A DNA stretch of 60,000 nucleotides, taken from Takakia lepidozioides (lineage: Eukaryota; Streptophyta; Takakiopsida; Takakiales; Takakiaceae). Under the pieces are notes generated by a model. It was not told the DNA's origin, ran no database searches, and saw only the letters and a list, made by a program, of their open reading frames with translations. The position numbers and the translations under genes are program-made. The stretch spans positions 2,668,001-2,728,000 of the forward strand of contig CM060732.1 in the NCBI GenBank assembly GCA_030704615.1, given 5' to 3'. Numbering within the stretch: position 1 is the first letter of the stretch; every line of letters begins with the position of its first letter. Shown here piece after piece: positions 1 through 10,329 of this stretch.

Positions 1-2231
1 CCACCTTCATGCATGTAGCTTGAAACAATACTTTCCACTTCAATGTGCGACTTCCAATCGTCGATGGACTCCGCATGGTGCCTGTGAGCCTTGGTCTGTC
101 GCTATACTGAACCTCGCACTTGCCAACTCCGTGCGGTGTTCGATGGCTCCGAATTCCTACGCTATAGTTTGCTGTCCTCCGCAACTTGGGAGAGCCTGGA
201 TCCCAAACGAGGGAGGACTTTGCAGAGTGACTGAAACTTACCTTTGTTCCAAATTCAAGCTCAAACCGGGCACAGTTTATTTGGAAGAAGAAAGGAAGGA
301 TGTTCCTGGACAGGTTGACGAGACCATTGTCGTGCTAGGTAACGACGGAGGTTGCGGAATCGAATGGCACGTTCCCCCGTCAGACACCATCCTGTACCGA
401 GCTGTGGGAATGCCCATTCCCTTTCCGAATCAGTCGCTGCCCACACCATCCACAAAGGAGTCCGGAAACCGAGAGGCGGCCACTGCCAACAGAGGTATGC
501 AACGATAATCATTCCCGACCTGGACCGTCAAGACCCTCCATAGCTTCTCGTGTGGACGTATTCGACATTTCCGACGAGGAAGATGATTGCATTGAGGTAC
601 CCATGTCCTCCACACGGTCGTTCAAATCCGGCATGGACGTCTCTGTAGGTGCTACGCATGTGCCCTCGAGCATAACTCCAACCCGGTCCATTGTGCAGCT
701 CCTACGACAACATCACCTCGATGGTTCTCGCTCCGAGCTGGCTGCTCTCGACTATGCCAAATTCCCAGTCAGAAAGGTAACGTTTCTGCCTCCCGAAGTC
801 GATGGCAATGTCATCTTCGAGTTTCCACCTGTTTCTTCGTCAAACAAAGCCTCCGGGATGTTAACAGACATGGATCGAAAGCATGACGGACACCCCTGGT
901 GTGTGACGAAGACCAGTAGCACGAAAATTGCTGATGGTGTTCGTGTACGATATGTCCTCTGTGCGGGGAAGCTGAGGTGCCTCAATCCCACCTGCTTCCA
1001 CTTTCTCTCCAAAGGAGGGCGGAGAAACGAGACGGATTGGACTGGCACAACGCATCATCCATTCATTGTCTCCAGCCAAGCTCCTGCGGGTTCTTTCAAG
1101 TGTGCACATTGCAAAGAACCACCGACGTGCATGTCCATGTGCAGAGCCAAGCAATATTACGTAATCCATTTGCTCCCGGACTTGACTAGAGCTTGCATAC
1201 ACGTTGGGGTCCACTGCCACCCTTGGCGAGAGGCAACATGCGTGAGGCTGTGCAGGAAGCACACGACATCATAAAAGAGGAGGTGAAATTGAGCCCCGGA
1301 GCCAGACCAAAGCAGATTCAGCTGAAGGCAGCCCACAAGATTGCTCTTGGCAAAATCATGTCTGAAGATGGTTCCGACCGAGAGCCCTTGACCGAAGACG
1401 AGATGCGTGACCTCTTGGAGTCCGTCTCGCACGTTTGTAGTCCGAATGTGCGGAATCACATCGTATCTTGCAAGCAGGAGTTCGGCAGGGGGTCGGACAT
1501 GTACTCAATCCTGGAGTGAAACGAATGACTGGATATGACTACATCCAAGGTAGCAGGTTTCCAGGGCAAGGCAGCGAATCCGATCGTTGTTACATTTTCA
1601 AAATGTCGACGTGTGGGCCTGGGAGTGGAGTCGACTTGGTCACTCGCATGACAACTGGAAACTTGTCGAATGCTTGGGTGATGTTTGATCACATCAAGCG
1701 AATTACAAACCATCAGTGGGTGACTATGGGTGCGCATGTTTATGACTATCACTCCAAGAGGCTCATGACGATTGCAATCTGCGAGATGAAAGGGGAGGAC
1801 ACACAGTCCGAGATGCATCTGTGGGAGGGCATAAACGAGCAGATGGCAAGGGCGGGATTGCCAGAGCCCAATTTCAGGGGATTCATGGCAGACAACGCTC
1901 AGGCCAACTGGGCAGCGGTGCGGCGTGTGTACGGTGAGGACCCCAATGTTCCAATGGAGGGGAAAGAGAGATCCTGTGGATTCCATTGGATGCAGAGTCT
2001 ATCCCACTACACTACCAATTTGTTGCTAGCTCATTCCAGGCTGAACACCGTGTCCTTTGTACGGCGTGGAAGGATGCACCCACATTTGATGACGCGGAGG
2101 TTAAGTTTGCTATCATCGAGGCTTGGTGGAACACGTCAGGTGCAGTGGAGACAACCAATCTGGGAGCATTGCACAGCTGGTTGGGGTGGTGGCATTTTCG
2201 GTATCGACAGTTCGGACAGTACATGCGGGAG

Positions 2232-2314
2232 GTAGGCTGCTGTCAATTTCGTTCATTTGTCTTTCTGTTACGGACATTTCGATTGGTCCCTCACCATTGT
2301 TTGTGTCCTTCTAG
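2232..2314 (+). other. Predicted intron in MULE-1 transposase
   Basis: Donor G|GTAGGC and acceptor TTCTAG|GAGC. MULE-2 has an intron at the equivalent place (46412-46498, GTGAGT...CAAG). In both, the codons before encode a Y(I/M)RE motif and those after encode LDSDTDMP, so the intron position is conserved although its sequence is not. Confidence 0.7.
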
Positions 2315-2879
2315 GAGCGGTGCTTGGATTCCGACACGGACATGCCGAACACGAATATGGCAGAATCGGTCCACTCCTCCTGGCGAGCGTCTTCTGCCGC
2401 ACATCTGGTGGACGTAGTGACGGCCACAACGGAGGACATCGACAGAGCAATCATGCAGCAAGCCACGTACTACAAGTTCCTGAGCGGCAAACAATGGGGC
2501 TTTGGGCCGGACAGGGAGGAATTGTTGGTACGAACAGCTTCGAGGTCCAAGAATCCAGTGAAATGGGCGACAGCATTGCGAGAGAAGATCAAAGGGACGC
2601 CTCTGCACCGCAGAGGTGAACACCTAGAGGGGGACGTCCGGACTCGCCCTGTCAGGCGGAGGATTGAAGAGGAACCCGGGTGCGAAGAGGATTCCTGGAG
2701 ATCCGACAGGAACATTCGGACAGCACCTCGAGGTCCCGTCATGTTGCCGCACAATGTGTCTTCCAGCAGTGGAAGCCCAAGAAATTCCAGATCGCCGTCG
2801 CCTTCAACCGGGGATTTCGTGCAAAAAATTCCCACCGCTCCCTTGCCCCAGATTCCGCCCGCTGTTATGCAGTATGGCC

Positions 2880-3080
2880 AAGCCATTGTGGAGACGACTG
2901 TGTCTGCATCACAGTGGAGAATTGCTCGCACAAAGCCGTCGTTTCGAGGAAGGTGTTCCGCAATTCGTGTGGATACATACACGGCAACGTTGTTTAGAGA
3001 TGATAAGGAGGAATCCAGATGGGGCTGTCCCTGCTCCTACTTTTACAGGAAGATTTGTCCATGCAAAGTTTGCGGAGGCG
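2880..3080 (+). other. Degenerate extra SWIM-like module in MULE-1 transposase
   Basis: The translation here (QWRIARTK...VDTYTATLF...WGCPCSYFYRKICPCKVC) follows the layout of the true SWIM region further down (VYTITI...CNCTDF...CPCKH). The CxC and CPCK elements are present, but the final histidine is replaced by cysteine. A diverged relative of the same segment lies at 8349-8861. It reads as an extra, diverging zinc-binding module fused upstream of the functional one. Confidence 0.5.
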
Positions 3081-3660
3081 ACAACCACCCAGTTCTGGTT
3101 CTGCAGGCACGACATTATGACTTGCGTGTATGGAAAGCCCAAGTACGGCATACAAACAATGCCAGAGGCTCCCCCGGTGTGGCCGGGAACCAGGCTGCGA
3201 TCTGAGTCAGGTTGAGGCCGACGCCCTTACCGCCGCAGGATTTCGGATGGTGCAGCGCACTGACGTCCCCAGACAACCATTTCCGCTTCCACAGCCTCCA
3301 CCACCGACCCCTGTGAGAGCAAGAACAATGGGACACGACAGCTCTAAGCATCCTACACACCGTTGGGGGAAACCGAAGAGGCGGCGACCTCCCTCAAAAG
3401 TGAACGAGACAAGGATGGGGAATGCACTTCGGATGAACTGTACAATCCAGAGCTCGACAGAAGTGCCCCCACCAGGATTCGGGCGTGTGTATCAGATGGC
3501 CACGGCGGGCTCAGCTGTTCGCAATGAGGTGTACACCATCACCATTTCAGAATTACCCACCTGCAATTGCACCGACTTCCAGATCATGGCGAACAAGGGG
3601 GCATCATACTGCCCTTGCAAGCATTGTACTACGTGTACCTAAAGAGACTCCGTTGTAATT

Positions 3661-4340
3661 CCACAACTCATCACTTCATACATGCACCAGGGTTGAGCCC
3701 CCAGGAGGTTCACACTCTTCTGAATATGGATCCAGGGGACCAGTGAGCTTGGCTTGCGGTCCCATACAATGGTACGCCCATCCTTTTCGGATAGTAGAAC
3801 TGTACTGCTGCCAGTACCTCAGACTCTGGCCACAGAAAGGTCCGACATATGTCTTGCCTACCAGTAACCTGTTTTGCTCGAACTAAGATATTACTATATC
3901 GTTCACTTGTTTCCACGTGCATGTATTTTTGTATGTTGGAGGGTTCATGTTTTTCTGCTTTCCGAAAACTTGCTTTCCTCATTCGACCTCCGACAAGGAA
4001 ATGCGGCGCCGCATTTTCCAAGTATCGTCGTGTACCCCCAGAGGCGGCCTTCGCCAACACCAAACCGCTCCGAAATTTCGCACGTGCGAACCCTAATGCG
4101 GCACCCTATTTCCCAGTTCAGTTGCAAACCTTTCCCGCCGAATACCCGAAGAAGACAGAATTGTGAAGTACTGCAGACTGTATTGGTGCAGACTCCATTG
4201 GTTCAATCGTGGCAAAAGGGTCAGCTTCATTCCAATGTTAAGGCATGTAAAACCGCGGAATACTCTATACAGGCCAGTATGCGACGTCCTTTTGCAGTGG
4301 TATACTGGATTTCCCGTTGCACGGTCACTTATTTCCATGA
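3661..4340 (+). other. Non-coding 3' region of MULE-1
   Basis: No credible gene. The 117-residue minus-strand frame at 3710-4063 is shared with the inverted copy at 8862-10178 only because the DNA is duplicated; it resembles nothing I recognise. A GGCGCC-core palindrome (GAAATGCGGCGCCGCATTTT) lies at about 4000-4018. Confidence 0.6.
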
Positions 4341-4596
4341 GCGGATCTAAAAAACCATGAGCGGACTTGTTACTGACGACATATCTTCGCCGCATTACAT
4401 GATCTGGAACGTCCAAAAACGGCAAGGTCAAATAAAAAAACTATTATTTTAATACTTGTTTAATCTGCCGCATTTCCAAATTTGGAGGAGTCCGCTCATG
4501 AAATCCGCGTATCTTAGACTTCGGCTCACCGCTCATGCGGCTCATGCGGCTCATGGCTCATGGCTCATGGTTTCTGCTCATGAAATAGTAAACCTC
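4340..4596 (+). repeat. MULE-1 right terminus with GCTCATG subterminal repeats
   Basis: The last 21 bases, reverse complemented, read GAGGTTTACTATTTCATGAG(C), the same as the end at 8862 and nearly the same as MULE-2's right end. Inside it are at least seven copies of GCTCATG (clustered 4530-4580, with outliers near 4345, 4358 and 4495). Left termini of the family carry the same heptamer in inverted orientation (CATGAGC). Such clusters are typical transposase-binding arrays; that role is inferred. Confidence 0.8.
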
Positions 4597-6506
4597 ATGA
4601 ATGCCAAATGATTTTCATCCCTATCTAGATGTCATCCCTGGCGGATGACACAGGGATGAAAAATCGGGATTTTATCAACCGTTTGTTGATGGAGCTCATC
4701 CCGTGCGGATGAAATCGCGGGAAATAGCTTCATCTCCTCCCTGCCCTAATTTTATGCACGACAATCGTGCTTAAGGTTTGCTGGAACTGAGGGATGGTGG
4801 CGGAGTGCGCATTGAGCCCGATTCAGGGCCTTTGATTACTATGGTGTTGCGTAATTAAGGTCTGCAGGGTTTCTGGCAAGATTCCAGTACTTTCTTCCTC
4901 TCTTGGGGTGCGCAATGGCGGCAGTGCCTTCAATTTCCCTGTGGCGGTTGTCTCTCATGTTGGCGGGCAATCTACTCAGCTTGTGATCGTTTGTTGTGCC
5001 CTTCATTGATCATTAAGATACAGCGGCGCATCTTAAGACCTCAGGGAAGTGCATGAACCTGTTAAAATGCTTGGGCAATCCACTCTTTTTGTGTTTTGTT
5101 GTTTGTTGGTCTGGGGAGCCATTTTGCAGGCTTCTCTTCCGCAAACCATCAAGGTGATGGCTTGTTTATGCTCTGATTTCTTTCTACTCCTGCTTTGGAA
5201 TGCATGTTGTACAGCGATAACAAGCGTGAGACCTGTGATTCACCTGGGGTTCCACAATCCTTACTAACCTGTCGGTTTTGTGGGGGCTTGTGATGGGACC
5301 AGGTGAGGGTCCTCACTTAATATGATTCTTTGAGCTTGAAGTTGAATGAAATCGAGCTACTGATGCGACGCCGCAACTTCTGTATCTTTGGGGGAGAAGA
5401 CCTCTTTCTGCCTCTTGCATTGATCTTTCTGGCCTTTGTTCTTAACCTTCTATGGTGGACAACGATTCATTAGGATATTTCTCTCTTGTTCCCTGTGGCC
5501 TTCTGTTGTGACACCGGAGCAATTATATGACGAGCTGGCTGCTAAGATATCTAGTACCAAGCAGCAAAGTGGGGAAGCTCTGTTTTTGACCAAACAGTGT
5601 CCTTATTGTAAACCTCGGAAAGCCTGGATTCTGTTACGAGCAGCTGTTTTAGGACATTTGGTGCCATGCAAAATTGTAGGGTGGCTCTTCTTCGACCAGA
5701 TAATGTCTTTGGTTACAAGCCCCTGGATGCTTGGCTTTTTTAATGGACAATGTCCATGGTGGTAAGCACTTGCTGGCTGTTAAGAAGTTGATTCAGGCCC
5801 TGTGTTCATGTTGCCTTAGGATAAATATGTCGTGGCAGCTTACTAGCCTGTTGGAATGAACAAATCAGACCCCGTGATACTACTCTATGATGGTAAACTG
5901 ATTAGAAAAATATCTGCAATTTTAATATGGTGTTTGTGTTACCAAAACAGATTGGAATTCGTTTTCCAGCGTGCAATGTAGACATTGGTGGTAATTGTAG
6001 CAATCTGAATACTTGCTTGCTATTCAACACCTTGTTAACGCATTTATACACTAGCCCAGACCTAAACCAGGTCGTGGGACAAAAAACAAGGTATCTGGTT
6101 ATACCCTAGTGTGTAATTTGCTTTAGAAAATGTCTGCAGCTCTGATATGGTGAAGGTGTTAAACAAAACAAAGCTGGAACTTTTTCCAGGCTTTCAATGT
6201 AATCGAGGGTGGCAATTTTGGCAAGCTGAACACTTATTCTTGCTATGCACAGTTGTAATATTCCATATGAAACATACCCAAACATGTAACACTTGTTTGG
6301 GTCCCTGTTTTGCTAAAATAAAGCTGATTTATATAGGGGGGTTTCTTTATGAAATCCCCCCCCCCCCCGCCCCCCATTCATTTCATTTACTTTGAAATCA
6401 GATGTATGCCTTTTTAAGACTGGTTTTTGAATGAAGGATGATTGATAATGCCTTGTTATGAGGCTGATTTGTCGTTAATTTGACAAAGACCTTGTTTGGT
6501 CTTGTC
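4597..6506. repeat. Dispersed non-coding repeat, diverged copy of the 12190-13937 unit
   Basis: No gene is supported. The segment is collinear with 12190-13937: matching landmarks include GCACGA..TCGTGC (4756 and 12456), TGTACAGCGATAACAAGCGTGAG (5210 and 12915), and the end AAAGACCTTGTTTGGTCTTGTC (6485-6506 and 13917-13938). Divergence is far greater than between the two tandem units at 10330-13583. It ends exactly where a MULE left terminus begins at 6507, so it is probably the host repeat into which the MULE inserted. It may be the 5' region of the retroelement at 13584-18022. Confidence 0.6.
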
Positions 6507-6968
6507 GGGGGCTGCTATTTCATGAGCCATGAGCCATGAGCGGCATGAGCCATGAGCAAAGTCGTAAGTGTGGAAAAAAACATGAGCAGCACTATTTTCC
6601 GGAAATGAGTGTCCGCGGGAATAGGGTTTAGGGTGCCACGGTCATAGGGGAGAAGGACCTCCCGATGAAGGAGGTTCGGCAATGTTATTTAGAATTATAT
6701 ATTGAAAGGCAATGTTTCGCGAATGGAAGGGTGGTACTGCTCTGTACAATGGGGGCCCATTTCAGCCTACCAGCCACTTGCAAAATCCACCCACACTCCC
6801 AATCCCAAACGAAATGAGCAATGACGCATTCTCGAAACGATGGACACAGAATAGAATAAAAAGAGGGCACAATGAGGTTTTTATTGATCCACATGAATTG
6901 CATTTGAAGCACGTCTACTGTGCTGATTGTGCAATCAAATCTTTAGCCCTGTGCCTACTGAATACAAG

Positions 6969-7418
6969 TCACGTGTTGTCAATGGGACTTCGACTGCTCA
7001 GAACTAGCTCATGGGTCATGGGGCTCCTCCAGGTAAAGTCGATTGCAGCCGTTGTACCGCCCCTAGTGATGTTCACCACAATGTCCTGCCCTTCAATCAT
7101 ACCACCATCGAATATGGAAATCTTCACGTTTTCGTCGTCCACACCAATGCGAATGTCCCCATACAATGGAGAAGAGGAGCGCACTCCGTCAGGAGAATAG
7201 GTCTCTCCGATGAGTCCACCCACGTCCAGTGGCAGCAGTTCCACCGCAACAGCATAGCAGTGCGCCTTCTTCTGCATGGGTGACCGTCGTAGCTGGGAAA
7301 AATCGGAATCGAGGATGCGCAGGAGCCACGGACTCCTCAGACCAAGATCGTCACCCCGCTCGAAGGCGTAGTGGCCTAGGATATACTCAAAAGCCACCAA
7401 TGTTTCCACAATCAAACC
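6969..7418 (-). pseudogene. Accessory protein fragment, left arm of palindrome
   Basis: The minus-strand translation matches the accessory family (LVAFEYILGHYAFERGDD, LYGDIRIG, SIFDGGMIEGQDIVV, THELVL). It lacks the N-terminal part present in the 29.5 kb copy. An extra A near 7299 and a 2-base loss near 6993 change the frame, and the end is altered (SSRSPIDNT). A polyadenylation-type GATCAATAAA lies downstream on the minus strand near 6890. Function unknown. Confidence 0.65.
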
Positions 7419-7428
7419 AGTATCGAAT

Positions 7429-7869
7429 GTGGAAACATTGTCCGCTTTTGAGTATATCCCAGGCCAGTACGCCTTTGAGCGGGGTGACGATCTTGGTTTG
7501 AGGAGTCCATGGCTCCTGCGCATCCTTGATTCTGATTTTCCCAGCTACGACGGGCACCCATGCAGAATAATGCGCACTGCTATGCTGTTGCGGTGGAACT
7601 GCTGCCAGTGGACGTGGGTGGACTCCATCGGAGAGACTTATACTCCTGAAGGAGTGCGCTCATCTTCTCCATTGTATGGGGACATTCACATTGGTGTGGA
7701 GGACAAAAACGTGAAGCTTTCCATATTCGATGGTGGTATGATTGAAGGGCACGACATTGTGGTGAACATCAACAGGGGCGGTACAACGGCTACAATCCAG
7801 TTTACCTGGAGGAGCCCGATGACTCATGAGCTAGTTCTCAGAGCAGTTGAAGTCCCATTGACAACGTGA
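7429..7869 (+). pseudogene. Accessory protein fragment, right arm of palindrome
   Basis: This plus-strand 146-codon frame is the mirror partner of the preceding fragment. It keeps what looks like the undisturbed frame: ILDSDFPSYDGHPC, LLRWNCCQW, LYGDIHIG, SIFDGGMIEGHDIVV, HELVLRAVEVP. These motifs align with the intact paralogue at 30497-31198. The first 130 or so residues are missing because the palindrome centre cuts the gene. A GATCAATAAAAACC signal follows at 7950. Unlikely to be a functional gene by itself. Confidence 0.65.
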
Positions 7870-8348
7870 CTTGTATTCAGAAGGCACAGGGCTAAAGATT
7901 TGTTTGCACAATCAACACAGTAGACGTGCTTCAAATGCAATTCATGTGGATCAATAAAAACCCCATTGTGCCCTCTTTTTGTTCTATTTTGTATCCATCG
8001 TTCCCAGAATGCATCATTCCTCATTTCGTTTGGGATTGGGAGTGTGGGTGGATTTTGCAAGCGGCTGGTAGGCTGAAATGGGCCCCCATTATACAGAGCA
8101 GTACCACCCTACCATTCGTGAAACATTGCCTTTCAATATGTAATTCTAAAAAACATTGCCGAACCTCCTTCATCGGGAGGTCCTTCTCCCCCTATGACCG
8201 TGACACCCTAAACCCTATTCTCGCGGACACTCATTTCCGGAAAATAGTCCTGCTCATGTTTTTTTCGACACTTACGACTCTGCTCATGGCTCATGTCACT
8301 CATGGCTCATGCCGCTCATGGCTCATGGCTCATGAAATAGCAGCCCCC

Positions 8349-8861
8349 CCATGATTTCTTGCGAGGTGGGGTTGGTGGCAAGGGTCCGGACAAATTGGAG
8401 TTGATGTTGCGTGTTGCAAACAGATCTGGGGATCCAAGCAAGATAGCACGGGTGGTGAGTATGTATGCCCAGGGAACGCCACTTGTTTCAAGAATTCCAC
8501 ATCTTGAAGGGGAGGAGAGATTCGGCTCGTGTAAGAGGAAATTGAACACTCCACCTGGTCGGATTCTGATTCGCACAGGGCAGACCGTGATAACTTCTCG
8601 AAGCCTCTGTTCCCCTGCATAACAGATCCATGTCCGGAACCTCCTTTCTAGAGGAACCTCCAACACGACGGCAGGCTCCAGCATCAAACAGTGCCACTGA
8701 AATGGTGCAGGAGAGAAACAACCCCCTTGATGTGCTTGAGTCCGCATGCCCGGACCACGTTTGGCACATAGAACGCACAAGTGCAGGGTCTCGTGTGAAA
8801 TGTACAGCGATCAGGGCGACTAATTTCGAGAAGTGCACTTCATCTAGTTAGTAAACAGAGG
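8349..8861 (+). pseudogene. Fragment of a diverged MULE transposase
   Basis: The translation of 8395-8620 (RVANRSGDPSKIARV...GTPLVSRIPHLEGEERFGSCKRKL) aligns with the MULE-1 transposase at 2540-2660 (TASRSKNPVKWATAL...GTPLHRRGEHLEGDVRTRPVRRRI). The stretch HVWHIERTSAGSRVKCTAIRA near 8757-8820 aligns with QWRIARTKPSFRGRCSAIRV. It corresponds to the segment of MULE-1 that MULE-2 lacks, and is too diverged to be a recent copy of MULE-1. No SWIM motif follows; the next base begins an inverted right terminus. Confidence 0.6.
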
Positions 8862-10178
8862 GAGGTTTACTATTTCATGAGCAGAAACCATGAGCCATGA
8901 GCCATGAGCCGCATGAGCGGTGAGCCGAAGTCTAAGATACGCGGATTTCATGAGCGGACTCCTCCAAATTTGGAAAATGCGGCAGATTAAACAAGTATTA
9001 AAATAATAGTTTTAAATTTGACGTTGCCGTTTTTGGACGTTCCAGATCATGTAATGCGGCAAAGATATGTCGTCAGTAACAAGTCCGCTCATGGTTTTTT
9101 AGATCCGCTCATGGAAATAAGTGACCGTGCAACGGGAAATCCAGTATACCACTGCAAAAGGACGTCGCATACTGGCCTGTATAGAGTATTCCGCGGTTTT
9201 ACATGCCTTAACATTGGAATGAAGCTGACCCTTTTGCCGCGATTGAACCAATAGAGTCTGCAGTACTTCACAATTTTGTCATCTTCGGATATTCGGCGGG
9301 AAAGGTTTGCGACTCAACTGGGAAATAAGGTGCCGCATTAGGGTTCGCACGTGCGAAATTCCGGAGCGGTTTGGTGTTGGCGAAGGCCGCCTCTACCAGT
9401 ACCTACGACGATACTTGGAAATGCGGCGCCGCATTTCCTTATCGGAGGTCGAATGAGGAAAGCAAGTTTTCGGAAAGGAAAAGCAAAAAAACCCTCCAAC
9501 ATACAAAAATACATGCACGTGGAAACAAGTGAACGATATAGTAATATCTTAGTTCGAGCAAAACAGGTTACTGGTAGGCAAGACATATGTCGGACCTTTC
9601 TGTGGCCAGAGTCTGAGCTACTGGCAGCAGTACAGTTCTACTATCCGAAACGGATGGGCGTACCATTGTATTGGGACCGCAAGCCAAGCTCACTGGTCCC
9701 CTGGATCCATATTCAGAAGAGTGTGAACCTCCTGGGGGCTCAACCCTGGTGCATGTATGAAGTGATGAGTTGTGGAATTACAACGGAGTCTCTTTAGATA
9801 CACGTAGTACAAATGCTTGCAAGGGCAGTATGATGCCCCCTTGTTCGCCATGATCTGGAAGTCGGTGCAATTGCAGGTGGGTAATTCTGAAATGGTGATG
9901 GTGTACACCTCATTGTGAACAGCTGAGCCTGCCGTGGCCATCTGATACACACGCCCGAATCCTGGTGGGGGCACTTCTGTCGAGCTCTGGATTGTACAGT
10001 TCATCCGAAGTGCATTCCCCATCCTTGTCGTTCACTTTTGAGGGAGGTCGCCGCCTCTTTGGTTTCCCCCAACGGTGTGTAGGATGCTTAGAGCTGTCGT
10101 GTCCCATTGTTCTTGCTCTCACAGGGGTCGGTGGTGGAGGCTGTAGAAGCGGAAATGGTTGTCTGGGGACGTCAGTGC
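8862..10178 (-). mobile_element. Inverted copy of the MULE right end (1.3 kb)
   Basis: It begins with the right terminus GAGGTTTACTATTTCATGAG and runs inward as the reverse complement of 3257-4596, including the GCTCATG cluster, a GGCGCC-core palindrome near 9420-9440, and the transposase C-terminus. It stops at about 10178, where the match to MULE-1 ends. With the MULE-1 right end it forms a 1.3 kb inverted repeat separated by 4.3 kb. The missing rest of the element suggests truncation or a breakpoint. Confidence 0.85.
9690..10022 (-). pseudogene. SWIM-domain C-terminus of MULE transposase, inverted copy
   Basis: The 110-codon minus-strand frame has VYTITISELPTCNCTDF, CPCKHLYYVYLKRLR and HAPGLSPQEVHTLL, the complete SWIM finger (CxC then CxH) and tail of the family. 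It is collinear with MULE-2 residues ending HKLLLRDSRNH. Unlike the MULE-1 copy it does not have the one-base loss after CPCKH, so here the C-terminal frame is preserved. It lacks the catalytic region and cannot encode a transposase alone. Confidence 0.75.
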
Positions 10179-10329
10179 ATCGCGATTTGATCCCGCGGTG
10201 CGTCACGACACATACTACTTCCTTACCACTAGACTACTCCTAAAATTCTATAACCCCCTCCTGTAAGATTATATTTAAGGTGATATAAACCCCCCTCTAT
10301 ATGTTTAATGTTGTACATGGAGGGGTTTA
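10179..10329. other. Unassigned spacer between MULE remnant and tandem repeat
   Basis: AT-rich and without a credible frame. It contains short C-runs (AACCCCCTCC, AAACCCCCCTC) and a GAGGGGTTT that can pair with them. Confidence 0.4.

Larger units (their letters stand above)
20..3660 (+). pseudogene. MULE transposase with SWIM zinc finger (MULE-1), frameshifted
   Basis: The reading frame must be followed across several frames: an N-terminal acidic region (20-1050), a Cys/His-rich segment with CAHC and HVGVHCHP near 1098-1222, the catalytic region with MFDHIKRI and MADNAQANW (about 1680-1910) followed by SCGFHW, and a C-terminal SWIM finger CNC...CPCKH (about 3560-3630). This order is that of Mutator/FAR1-like DDE transposases. 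MULE-2 has a collinear homologue at 44502-47208. A GT-AG intron is likely at 2232-2314, matched in MULE-2. One-base losses break it: near 1515 (GGAGTG against GGAGGTG in MULE-2), and near 3625 just after CPCKH (the inverted copy at 9690-10022 is intact there). A segment at about 2530-3240 is absent from MULE-2 and contains a second, degenerate SWIM-like motif. Non-functional as it stands. Confidence 0.85.
1..4596 (+). mobile_element. MULE-1, Mutator-like DNA transposon, 5' end outside window
   Basis: This is the right-hand part of a Mutator-like element: a transposase pseudogene, about 0.95 kb of non-coding DNA, and a right terminus ending ...CTCATGAAATAGTAAACCTC at 4596. The terminus matches, after reverse complementing, the right end of the complete MULE-2 (47906) and the inverted end starting at 8862. 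The nine bases after the terminus are ATGAATGCC; the matching left duplication would lie before base 1, so the target duplication cannot be checked here. The 3' 1.34 kb (3257-4596) recurs inverted at 8862-10178. The DNA right of 4596 is an unrelated dispersed repeat, which supports 4596 as the boundary. Confidence 0.85.
6507..8348. mobile_element. Near-palindrome made of two inverted MULE left ends
   Basis: Both outer ends carry the left terminus GGGGGCTGCTATTTCATGAG followed by CATGAGC repeats, pointing inwards. The arms, about 0.9 kb each, meet at about 7411-7427. Each arm contains the 3' half of the accessory gene described at 29526-30276. The arms differ from each other at scattered sites. 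At several of them (for example CCTAGTGATGTTC) the left arm agrees with the MULE-3 copy at 29 kb and not with the right arm, so they come from two different elements, not one recent fold-back. The flanks GGTCTTGTC (6498-6506) and CCATGATTT (8349-8357) do not match, so this is not a simple insertion. Confidence 0.8.

Noticed and set aside
3710-4063. 117-codon minus-strand frame shared with 9351-9797
   Set aside because: Both lie in the duplicated non-coding 3' region of the MULE; shared only because the DNA is an inverted repeat.
6507-8348. A single intact fold-back transposon
   Set aside because: Nine-base flanks GGTCTTGTC and CCATGATTT do not match, and the arms derive from different copies.
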